DNA from: JANXXV01 sp038230275
GTDB lineage: Bacteria; Acidobacteriota; Terriglobia; Bryobacterales; Bryobacteraceae
Length of the DNA: 21,154 bases
Reading direction: 5' to 3'
Assembly (NCBI GenBank): GCA_038230275.1
Contig: JBBRNO010000122.1
Span: 1-21,154 of the forward strand
Shown: in pieces, positions 1 through 6,705 of the stretch
How positions within the stretch are numbered: the first letter of the stretch is position 1
How the letters are laid out: every line of letters starts with the position of its first letter
Translations under genes and position numbers: made by a program
Notes under the pieces: model-generated
What the model was told of the DNA's origin: nothing
The model's database searches: none
Seen by the model: the letters and a program-made list of their open reading frames with translations, nothing else

Positions 1-2315
1 TCTTCCAACCGGATCTGCAGCAGCGTCCGCTTCTCGGCGTTCATCGTGGTTTCCCAAAGCTGCTCGGCGTTCATCTCGCCCAGCCCTTTGTAGCGCTGCA
101 CCTGCACTTCGCGCATGCCTTCCGCGCGTACAAAAGCCAGCAAATCGCGCCAGTTGGTCTGCACATCGCGGTTGGTATCTTTCACCACCGTAAAAGGCGG
201 CTGGTTATGCTTCGCAATATCCTTACAAAGCAATCGCAGCTTACGGAATTCCGGCTGCCCGGCTAGTTCGACCCCGACCACTCGTTCCGCGTTGGTCGAA
301 TCCAAATACGACACCGACCAGGTAGAGTGCGCCTCGTCAAACTTCAATTGCGATTCCAGGCCCAAAGCTTTCAGGCCTTCCACCACAGGCTTAACGTTCG
401 CCTTCTCTAGGAAATCGGCTTTGGTATCGATAGCCAGCAACGGATTCGAGATCACTTCCACTACCCGCGCGTCCCGCACACGCCGTTCCGCCTGCCGGCA
501 GACTTGTTGATACTCATCCAGCTTCACCAGAAACTTTCGCAGTTCCCCCGCTTCCAGCTTGGTCGCTTCCGGCGAACCGTACTCCACAAATAAGTTCTCG
601 GTGGCGCGGCGCAGAATCTCGGCGGTGAATTCCTTGTCGTCCTTGATGTACTTCTCGCTCTTTCCCTTCTTGATGCGATAGAGCGGCGGCTGTGCCACAA
701 ACACGTGGCCGCGCGTAATCAACTCCTGCATGTGCCGGAAGAAAAACGTCAACAGCAGCGTGCGGATGTGCGATCCGTCCACGTCGGCGTCCGTCATGAT
801 GATGATCTTGTGATAGCGCAGCTTGGCGACGTTGAAATCGTCCTTGCCAATGCCCGTTCCGATGGCGGTGATCATCGCACGGATTTCTTCGTGCCCCAGC
901 ATCTTGTCATACCGGGCTTTCTCCACGTTCAGGATCTTTCCCTTCAAGGGGAGGATCGCCTGATAGCGCCGGTCGCGGCCCGCCTTCGCGGTGCCGCCCG
1001 CCGATTCACCCTCGACGAGATAAACCTCGCACTTGGCCGGGTCTTTCTCCTGGCAATCGGACAGCTTTCCGGGGAGCCCGCTGGAATCCAGCGCACCCTT
1101 GCGCCGGGTGAGGTCTCGAGCCTTGCGGGCCGCCTCCCGCGCGCGGGCAGCATCAATTGCCTTGGAGACAATCTTCTTCATCACCGCGGCATTCTTGTCG
1201 AAGTACTCGCTCAACTTGTCGTTGACGAACTGCGTCACAAACCCGCTGATGTCGCTGTTCAGTTTGCCTTTGGTCTGCCCTTCAAATTGCGGCTGCGGCA
1301 GCTTCACGCTGATTACCGCTGTGAGCCCTTCACGGACGTCGTCGCCGGAAAGGTTTTCTTTCACGTCTTTGAACAGTCCGGCCGCCTGTCCGGCTGCGTT
1401 GATGGTACGCGTAAGGGCGCTGCGAAATCCGGTGAGGTGCGCACCTCCGTCCACGGTGTTGATGTTATTGGCGAAGCTGAACAGGTTTTCCGAATAGCTG
1501 TCGTTGTACTGCAACGCCACTTCCATGGAAAGCGTGCCGCCGTTCGGCATTTCGCGCTCAGCCTCAAACGCAATCGGCTTCTCATGTAAAACGCTCTTGC
1601 CGCGATTTAGATGGCGGATAAACTCGGCGATACCGCCGCTGTAATGAAATTCGTGGCTCTTGACCGGGTCTTCGCGTTCGTCGGCCAGTGTAATGGTTAA
1701 GCCCTTATTCAGGAACGCCAGTTCGCGCAATCGTTGGGAGAGCGTATCGAAATTAAACACGCTGGCATCCATGATGGTCAGATCCGGTTTGAAGGTGATC
1801 TTCGTGCCTGTCCGCTTGCCGGCTTTTCCTGCCTGCGCCAGGGGGGCTTTTGGAATGCCTTTGGAATATTCCTGCTCCCAGGTATAGCCACCCCGCCAGA
1901 TCTCCAGCAGGAAGGGGTCGGATAGAGCGTTTACGCAACTCACGCCAACGCCGTGCAAACCGCCGGAAACTTTGTAACTGTTCGAATCGAACTTGCCGCC
2001 GGCATGCAGTTTGGTCAACACAACCTGCGCCGCCGATACGCCCTCGCCTTCGTGCATATCCACCGGGATACCGCGGCCGTTGTCCACTACCGTAACCGAA
2101 TTGTCCAGATGGATAGTGACGTCAATGCGATCCGCATGACCAGCCAGCGCCTCGTCAACAGAGTTGTCCACCACCTCATAAACCAGGTGATGCAGACCCG
2201 CTTCGCCGGTGGATCCGATGTACATAGCGGGCCGTAGACGCACCGCCTCCAGACCTTCCAGTACTTTGATACTCCTGGAATCGTAGTCCTCAAAATTCAC
2301 ATCTTTGCTTGCCAT
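1..2315 (-). CDS. gyrB: DNA gyrase subunit B, 3' end cut off by window edge
   Basis: This is the ATPase subunit of the type II topoisomerase that introduces negative supercoils, working with GyrA. The frame is open from ATG (2315-2313) to the window edge, giving 771 codons. The N-terminal GHKL ATPase shows EVVDNSVDEALAGHAD, DNGRGIPVD and GGLHGVGVS. The TOPRIM domain shows VEGESAGG (Glu435) and the metal triad of DADVDGSH (Asp509, 511, 513). A long insert follows the TOPRIM domain, so this is the long E. coli-type GyrB of about 800 residues, not the roughly 640-residue type. The conserved GLGEMNAEQLWETTM lies just before the cut; I estimate about 40-50 C-terminal residues are missing. The start gives the expected N-terminus (ASKDVNFEDYDSRSIKVLEG) and lies 43 bases downstream of the dnaN stop, so co-transcription with dnaN is likely. 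The identification is certain by motif. Confidence 0.97.
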   Translation of the reverse strand, partial: MASKDVNFEDYDSRSIKVLEGLEAVRLRPAMYIGSTGEAGLHHLVYEVVDNSVDEALAGHADRIDVTIHLDNSVTVVDNGRGIPVDMHEGEGVSAAQVVLTKLHAGGKFDSNSYKVSGGLHGVGVSCVNALSDPFLLEIWRGGYTWEQEYSKGIPKAPLAQAGKAGKRTGTKITFKPDLTIMDASVFNFDTLSQRLRELAFLNKGLTITLADEREDPVKSHEFHYSGGIAEFIRHLNRGKSVLHEKPIAFEAEREMPNGGTLSMEVALQYNDSYSENLFSFANNINTVDGGAHLTGFRSALTRTINAAGQAAGLFKDVKENLSGDDVREGLTAVISVKLPQPQFEGQTKGKLNSDISGFVTQFVNDKLSEYFDKNAAVMKKIVSKAIDAARAREAARKARDLTRRKGALDSSGLPGKLSDCQEKDPAKCEVYLVEGESAGGTAKAGRDRRYQAILPLKGKILNVEKARYDKMLGHEEIRAMITAIGTGIGKDDFNVAKLRYHKIIIMTDADVDGSHIRTLLLTFFFRHMQELITRGHVFVAQPPLYRIKKGKSEKYIKDDKEFTAEILRRATENLFVEYGSPEATKLEAGELRKFLVKLDEYQQVCRQAERRVRDARVVEVISNPLLAIDTKADFLEKANVKPVVEGLKALGLESQLKFDEAHSTWSVSYLDSTNAERVVGVELAGQPEFRKLRLLCKDIAKHNQPPFTVVKDTNRDVQTNWRDLLAFVRAEGMREVQVQRYKGLGEMNAEQLWETTMNAEKRTLLQIRLE

Positions 2316-2358
2316 AGTTAGTCTTAATCCAATACCGACGTCAAATACAGAGGTGCCG

Positions 2359-3474
2359 TCAGATGCGCATCGGCATGATGACATACCGATAGTTGTAGTT
2401 CTCCGCGCCGCCGCTAGGCCGCATCTCGCCGGCACTCTGCGAATCGCGAAAATGGAACGATACGGACTCCTCTGGAACCGCTCTCAGAAAATCCAACAGA
2501 TACTGCGCATTGAAGCCGATTTCCACTTCGGGACCTTCATAATCGGTGGAAAGGCTTTCCTCGCTTTCGCCTGTTTCCGAAAGGGAGGAGAAGATCTTCA
2601 CTTCCCCCGGCATGAATTGGAACCGGATCGCCCGCGACCGTTCGTCCGAGAATTGAGCCACACGCTCAATCGCGCCGCGCACTTCATCGCGCTTCAGCAC
2701 GATCGTATTTGGTTGCTCTTTCGGTAAGACGCGCTCAAAATCCGGGAAGTTGCCCGTGAGTTTGCGGCTGATCAACAGCCGGTCTCCCAACTGGAAGAAC
2801 AGATGGTTCTCATCGCCGGAAAATCTCAGCTTGCTCTCAGGATTGGCCTCGGTTGAGATCTTCAGAATCTCGCTCATCGCCTTCTTCGGCAGCAGCGCCC
2901 GGTAGGCAGCCCCAATCGTAGGAATATCGGAAGACGTCTCGATCATCGCCAGACGGTGGCCGTCGGTCGAAACCATTACCATGCCATTCTCTCTAAAGAT
3001 CAGGAGGGCGCCATTCAACGTGAAGCGGGATTCTTCCGCGGAGATCGCGAAGATGGTCTTGGTAATCATGGAACACAAAGCACCCACCGGAATTTCAGCA
3101 AGCACATCCGGCATCTCCGGCAGTTCCGGGAAGCTCTCTCGCGACATCCCGGCGATCTTGGTCTTGGATCGTCCGCAAACCAGACTCGCCCACTGGTTAT
3201 CGCCGAGCTTCACCTGGATGTCGGCGTCCGGCAGCAGCCGCACGTAATCCAGCAATCGCCTCGCAGGGATGGTGCCTGCGCCCTGTTTAGTTACCCTGGC
3301 CGGGAACGAACAGCGCACTCCCAGCTCCAGATCCGTCGCGGTCAACTGGATCCGATCACCGTCGGTCTCCAGCAGCACATTCGACAAAATAGGAATCGTG
3401 GTTTTCTTCTCCACTACACCCTGCGAAAGACTCAGTTCTTTGACCAGGTCAGCTTTGCTTACGGTGAATTCCAT
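2359..3474 (-). CDS. dnaN: DNA polymerase III beta subunit (sliding clamp)
   Basis: This encodes a 371-residue protein, the usual length for the bacterial beta clamp, the ring that tethers DNA polymerase III to DNA. Diagnostic stretches are KKTTIPILSNVLLE near residue 25, STDGHRLAM in the middle domain, KLTGNFPDFERVLP, and the invariant C-terminus YVIMPMRI. The start ATG (3474-3472) has an AGGA ribosome-binding site six bases upstream (3481-3484). The gene lies between dnaA, 254 bases upstream, and gyrB, 43 bases downstream, all on the minus strand. The gyrB neighbour is unusual because recF normally sits between the two. Nothing suggests damage. Confidence 0.98.
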   Translation of the reverse strand: MEFTVSKADLVKELSLSQGVVEKKTTIPILSNVLLETDGDRIQLTATDLELGVRCSFPARVTKQGAGTIPARRLLDYVRLLPDADIQVKLGDNQWASLVCGRSKTKIAGMSRESFPELPEMPDVLAEIPVGALCSMITKTIFAISAEESRFTLNGALLIFRENGMVMVSTDGHRLAMIETSSDIPTIGAAYRALLPKKAMSEILKISTEANPESKLRFSGDENHLFFQLGDRLLISRKLTGNFPDFERVLPKEQPNTIVLKRDEVRGAIERVAQFSDERSRAIRFQFMPGEVKIFSSLSETGESEESLSTDYEGPEVEIGFNAQYLLDFLRAVPEESVSFHFRDSQSAGEMRPSGGAENYNYRYVIMPMRI

Positions 3475-3563
3475 CCAGTGTCCTAGCTCCTGTTTCTCTA
3501 CTTCCGGCTACTGTTACGCCTTTCAAGATATTAGTAACCCTTCTTAACACTCTTAGTAGGGCC

Positions 3564-3572
3564 TGTGGAAAT
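3564..3572 (-). promoter_or_regulatory. DnaA-box-like site ATTTCCACA next to GC block and CTA triplets
   Basis: The site differs from the TTATCCACA consensus at two positions but keeps the CCACA core. It is the box immediately beside GGCC (3560-3563) and the CTACTA triplets (3554-3559), so it would correspond to the box that anchors DnaA loading onto the unwound strand. Confidence 0.5.
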
Positions 3573-3633
3573 GTGCATTTCTTTCTAAATTATACAAAAA
3601 CCAACAGCTTCCCGTCTCGTCTGATTGTGGGAA

Positions 3634-3652
3634 ACAGGGTTGGCAACCCTGT
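3634..3652. repeat. Perfect palindrome, 9-base arms around one base
   Basis: The left arm ACAGGGTTG (3634-3642) and right arm CAACCCTGT (3644-3652) are perfect reverse complements around one G. The one-base centre and absence of a T-run make it a poor transcription terminator for dnaA and a better fit to a dimeric protein binding site. It lies between the DnaA-box-like sites and touches the TTTCCCACA box, sharing base 3634. Function unknown. Confidence 0.7.
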
Positions 3653-3709
3653 ACAATTCCACCCGCCTCCAGTTCTCCTCACATTTCAAGAGGGCCTGGA
3701 AGGGCTCTG

Positions 3710-3718
3710 TGTGGATAA
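3710..3718 (-). promoter_or_regulatory. Consensus DnaA box TTATCCACA
   Basis: This is an exact nine-base match to the bacterial DnaA box on the minus strand, 10 bases past the dnaA stop codon. It is the only perfect consensus box noticed in the origin region and the first of three same-orientation boxes in this spacer. Confidence 0.8.
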
Positions 3719-3728
3719 CGTTATAAGT

Positions 3729-5048
3729 TCAATTGAATGAATCAATTAAACTGTGGATGGTCCTGTTCAAATCCGCATCCTTCAAGCGAAGCTGTTCAAT
3801 CTTGTTGACAGAGTGAAGAACGGTGGTATGGTGCTTACCCCCAAATGCCCTGCCGATCTCAGGAAGCGACGCATCGGTCAGCTCTTTCATCAGGTACATC
3901 GCAACCTGCCGCGGGTAGGAAATGCGGTGCTCATTGGTCTTCTGCTTGATCTGGGAGGGCTGCAAAGAGAACCGCTCCGCTACCGCGCGGATCACCGCTT
4001 CCACCGTCACTCTGCGCTCCGGACCATGCACCAGATGCTTCAGGATCTGCTGCGCCATCGCCAGATTGATAGTGCCGCCACTCACTGACGAATAGGCAAT
4101 CAAACGGATGAGGGCACCTTCCAGCTCTCGCACGTTACTCTTGGTTTTGGTGGCCAGGAAGATCCGCACATCGTCGGGAAGCTTGATCCCGTCGAGTTCG
4201 GCTTTCTTATCCAGAATCGCCATCTTCGTTTCCAGATCCGGCGGCTGCACATCTACCATCAGACCCCACTCAAATCGGGAACGCAGGCGTTCCACCAAAC
4301 CAGGGATGTTCTTCGGCGAGGAGTCGCTGGAGATCACAATCTGTTTTTGATGGTCGTAGAGTTCGTTGAAGGTGTGGAAGAACTCGTCCTGTGTCCGTTC
4401 CTTGCCGCCAAGAATATGCACGTCGTCGATGAGCAACACATCGGCCGAACGGTAATGTTGATGAAACTGCGGCATACGGTCCAGCTTGATGCAGTTGATC
4501 ATCTGGTTCATGAACCGTTCGCTAGTGGTATATACGATCCGCATGCCACCGAAATTCTGCACCAGCGACCTGCCAATCGCATGAATCAGATGAGTCTTTC
4601 CCATGCCAACGCCGCCATAGATGAAGAGCGGATTGTAACTGCGCGATGGCATGGTTGCCACAGCCTTCGCAGCGGCGTGGGCAAACTGGTTGCAAGAGCC
4701 AACCACAAAATTATCGAACGTGAATTTAGGGTTGAGCTGACTGACCGGAGATTGAAACAGACCGTCGGTAACCGCTGGGCTGAAGTCCGTATGGGAATTC
4801 GATGTGACCGATGAGGCTGAAATTTCGTAGCTCACCTGCCGGATGGGCAATTTCAAATCGCGAATGGCAGTTTGTACGCTTTCCGCGTACTCTCGTTCCA
4901 TCCAATCCTTTGTCGCCTCGTTCGGCACCGACACCGAAATACGATCTCCATCAGCTAGTTGCAATCTGGTATCTACGAACCAGTTTTGGAAGGCCTCCGT
5001 GCTGATCTTTCCCGCGAGGCTCTGTTTGATTTGGTCCCAGGCATTCAT
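3729..5048 (-). CDS. dnaA: Chromosomal replication initiator protein DnaA
   Basis: This is the AAA+ ATPase that binds DnaA boxes and opens the origin. It has 439 residues, a normal length. Domain I is at the N-terminus (MNAWDQIKQSLAGKISTEAF, with the usual W4 and FQNWF). A short linker follows to about residue 105. Domain III has Walker A GGVGMGKT (145-152) and Walker B LLIDDVH (205-211). The C-terminal DNA-binding domain IV has the signature FGGKHHTTVLHSV, with KHH where RDH is common. The start ATG (5048-5046) gives the standard N-terminus; an ATG ten bases upstream is in another frame. The gene is followed by dnaN. DnaA-box-like sites just upstream (5080-5111) suggest autoregulation. Confidence 0.98.
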   Translation of the reverse strand: MNAWDQIKQSLAGKISTEAFQNWFVDTRLQLADGDRISVSVPNEATKDWMEREYAESVQTAIRDLKLPIRQVSYEISASSVTSNSHTDFSPAVTDGLFQSPVSQLNPKFTFDNFVVGSCNQFAHAAAKAVATMPSRSYNPLFIYGGVGMGKTHLIHAIGRSLVQNFGGMRIVYTTSERFMNQMINCIKLDRMPQFHQHYRSADVLLIDDVHILGGKERTQDEFFHTFNELYDHQKQIVISSDSSPKNIPGLVERLRSRFEWGLMVDVQPPDLETKMAILDKKAELDGIKLPDDVRIFLATKTKSNVRELEGALIRLIAYSSVSGGTINLAMAQQILKHLVHGPERRVTVEAVIRAVAERFSLQPSQIKQKTNEHRISYPRQVAMYLMKELTDASLPEIGRAFGGKHHTTVLHSVNKIEQLRLKDADLNRTIHSLIDSFN

Positions 5049-5089
5049 CTTTATTCATGGGCGGCGGGAGGACACACAATTTCCCACAT

Positions 5090-5112
5090 CTTTTCCACAG
5101 ACTGTGGAAAAG
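5090..5112. repeat. Perfect palindrome formed by two facing DnaA-box-like sites
   Basis: The 11-base arms CTTTTCCACAG (5090-5100) and CTGTGGAAAAG (5102-5112) flank a single A. Each arm contains TTTTCCACA, one base from the DnaA-box consensus. The site begins 41 bases upstream of the dnaA start codon, so DnaA binding here could control its own promoter as well as take part in origin function. Confidence 0.75.
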
Positions 5113-5345
5113 TAGACCTCTCCCGGACTTCCATCCGGGACTATGTCTGGGGGAGTTGGACCGGCAACTGACCGGTAAAGCACGTTCAACCCGACTGCGG
5201 ACCCTTAGTCTAGCACAGAATTTCCACCGCAATGTCTACATCTTTCTCAAATTATTTCCATTTTATTTACATAGAGTTACAGGCTGCTGACACACGCTTG
5301 AAACAGAAATGCATAGACTTGGTTTAGGCACGGCAATTGCCTTAA

Positions 5346-5375
5346 TTGACATCCGTGTTTCAGCCGAGAGACAAT
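5346..5375 (+). promoter_or_regulatory. Probable sigma-70-type promoter of the tRNA-Gly gene
   Basis: A perfect -35 hexamer TTGACA (5346-5351) and a partial -10 hexamer GACAAT (5370-5375, four of six matches) are separated by 18 bases. Transcription would start near 5382, about ten bases before the tRNA, a normal leader for a tRNA gene. Confidence 0.5.
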
Positions 5376-5391
5376 ACAGAAGTACTATCGA

Positions 5392-5467
<76 letters not shown>

Positions 5468-5482
5468 AAATCACCGTTTGTT

Positions 5483-5500
5483 AATGGTGGGGCCATTTTT
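5483..5500 (+). terminator. Weak rho-independent terminator after tRNA-Gly
   Basis: The stem AATGG (5483-5487) and CCATT (5493-5497) encloses a five-base loop and runs into a T-tract (5496-5500), 16 bases after the CCA end. The five-pair stem is short, so this is a modest candidate. Confidence 0.4.
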
Positions 5501-5952
5501 GCGGACTCTACGGTCTTCTCTGGAGCTTCTCACCTTCTCCGCCGACTGGCGCACTGTCCGACAAATAACTGGACACAAGAAACGGCTTGCTCACGCGCGC
5601 GGCTCGGTCTCGAACTCCCTGCTGCAACGGTAGTTTCCGAGCCGCGACTGTAAAGGAGCGGTTTCCGTTACTGTCCACCCAATTCGCGGCCACTACACTA
5701 GCGCACGTTTGGTTAACAGTCCACAATATCGGCCCGCAGAACATGAATATCATGCATCGTGATCAGCCGCCATTCTAGGAAGTTCTGGAGTTCATGAAGC
5801 GAGGCGCCGGCGGATTTATCACTGAGTGGTAAGTTCCTGGATTTGTCGCCAGCAATCCGGGGGAGTAAGCACCGCGAATCTTAAGAAGCTACAGGTAAGG
5901 TGCTTCATGAAATACATTGGCCGAAGGTAGCGGGCGGGCGCTCAACTGTGAA
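5501..5952. other. Non-coding stretch with a REP-like inverted repeat
   Basis: These roughly 450 bases lie between the tRNA and the end of the catabolic operon. Short open frames exist on both strands, but none has a recognisable domain, plausible start context or gene-like composition. The one structured feature is the imperfect inverted repeat at 5580-5664. No clear terminator for the operon ending at 5953 was found. Confidence 0.6.
5580..5664. repeat. Imperfect inverted repeat, possible dispersed REP-like element
   Basis: The arms (about 5580-5609 and 5635-5664) share a perfect core, CGCGGCTCGG (5598-5607) against CCGAGCCGCG (5637-5646). Similarity continues outwards at about 20 of 28 positions and ends in a shared CGTTT/GGTTT edge. 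Both arms fit the pattern GAGCCGCG, N3, GTNA, N3, AGC, N, GTTT. The diverged arms suggest two inverted copies of one short unit. That it is a genome-wide repeat is an inference. Confidence 0.45.
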
Positions 5953-6705
5953 TTAAAGCATTTGATCGAATAGCCGGCGAGGGGTTTGCCAAAGGATTTC
6001 GCGGCGTATGGATTCGGCGACGTTTAAGTCGACGATCTTCGCCATTTCGATGGCGGCACTCTCCGGAACATCCGAACCAGCCATCAAGCGGGAAGGATCG
6101 ATGTGCTTCAGAACGTCGAGCACCTGATGGGGCATGAGGCTAGATAAATCGAGGTAGAGATTGGGGCACGTCTGGGCGGCGATGATCGCTTCCAGATAGT
6201 AAATGGGACTGCCGCTATGGGCGATCACAATCGGAAGGCCGGGATATTCGCGCGCCGCGGCGATTAGAAGCGACGGAAGCGCAAACGGAGCGCCTGCGCC
6301 CGTGTGCACCACAACGGGAAGCCGATGCTCGTTGGCTAAGCCAAAGAACCAGGAAGCCTTCGCAGAAAGCGGATTAAGACCGCAGAACTGCGGCTGCAAT
6401 TTCAGAGCCCGCATGCCCAGACTCTCGACTCCGCGCCTAACCTCGGCGGCCACTTCCTGTTCCGGCAGGAAGGGATTCAAACAGAGCGCGCCGCTGAAGC
6501 GATCGGGATGCTGGCGAACCGCGTTAGCAATGGTGTCGTGCGCGGCGCGGTAATCCGAGACAACAGGAAATGGAATCAGCAGGCTGCGGTCTATGCCCAC
6601 GCTATCCATGTGCGCCAGCATGCTTTCGGCGGTCATCTCCCGGCCGCTGTGATAAGCGGACCCAAGATGAGTGTGTGTGTCGTAGAGCTGAAAACCCGCC
6701 CTCAT
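5953..6705 (-). CDS. Amidohydrolase-2 family metal-dependent hydrolase
   Basis: This 250-residue cytoplasmic TIM-barrel hydrolase belongs to the amidohydrolase-2 family (PF04909), which includes sugar-acid and pyrone lactonases and non-oxidative decarboxylases. Visible metal and catalytic positions are the HxH motif THTHLGS (His11, His13), LKLQP (Lys102), VVVHTG (His134), IAHSG (His163) and GSDVP (Asp212). The start at 6705 is preferred over an upstream in-frame ATG at 6852 because it begins right before the barrel strand YDTHTHLG and makes a 4-base ATGA overlap with the preceding stop, a mark of translational coupling. It is the last gene of the six-gene operon. Hydrolysis of a lactone or decarboxylation of an acid made by the upstream dehydrogenases is plausible; the substrate is unknown. 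Confidence 0.85.
   Translation of the reverse strand: MRAGFQLYDTHTHLGSAYHSGREMTAESMLAHMDSVGIDRSLLIPFPVVSDYRAAHDTIANAVRQHPDRFSGALCLNPFLPEQEVAAEVRRGVESLGMRALKLQPQFCGLNPLSAKASWFFGLANEHRLPVVVHTGAGAPFALPSLLIAAAREYPGLPIVIAHSGSPIYYLEAIIAAQTCPNLYLDLSSLMPHQVLDVLKHIDPSRLMAGSDVPESAAIEMAKIVDLNVAESIRREILWQTPRRLFDQML

Larger units (their letters stand above)
3475..3728. other. oriC: dnaA-dnaN spacer, candidate origin of replication with unwinding element
   Basis: These 254 bases hold no gene. Read on the minus strand from dnaA towards dnaN they contain three DnaA-box-like sites in the same orientation: the consensus TTATCCACA (3710-3718), TTTCCCACA (3626-3634) and ATTTCCACA (3564-3572). Directly after the last box come a GC-rich GGCC (3560-3563), two CTA triplets (3554-3559, TAG on the plus strand) and an A+T-rich stretch (about 3520-3553). 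The order box, GC-rich block, repeated trinucleotide, A+T-rich DNA is that of the basal unwinding system described in Bacillus subtilis, where it also lies between dnaA and dnaN. The sites are seen directly; the origin role is inferred from position and layout. No skew or unwinding calculation was done. Confidence 0.6.
5049..5391. other. dnaA upstream region, probable dnaA promoter and second origin cluster
   Basis: This is about 340 bases without a gene. The dnaA-proximal part has TTTCCCACA (5080-5088) and a perfect palindrome made of two facing TTTTCCACA boxes (5090-5112). A second inverted repeat has TCCCGGA (5121-5127) and TCCGGGA (5134-5140) around six bases. Further out, 5221-5280 is markedly A+T-rich. 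Boxes on both sides of dnaA suggest a bipartite origin like those of Bacillus and Helicobacter. The distal end carries the tRNA promoter on the plus strand. I could not pick a convincing dnaA promoter by eye. Confidence 0.5.

Noticed and set aside
705..1589. Plus-strand open frame of 294 residues inside gyrB
   Set aside because: It is antisense to certain gyrB sequence covering the TOPRIM and ATPase domains and has no domain of its own.
2956..3486. Plus-strand open frame of 176 residues inside dnaN
   Set aside because: It is a shadow of dnaN on the opposite strand without any recognisable motif.
5753..5952. Short frame reading FMKRGAGGFITEW as a possible gene relic
   Set aside because: It is too short, with stops close on both sides and no recognisable family.
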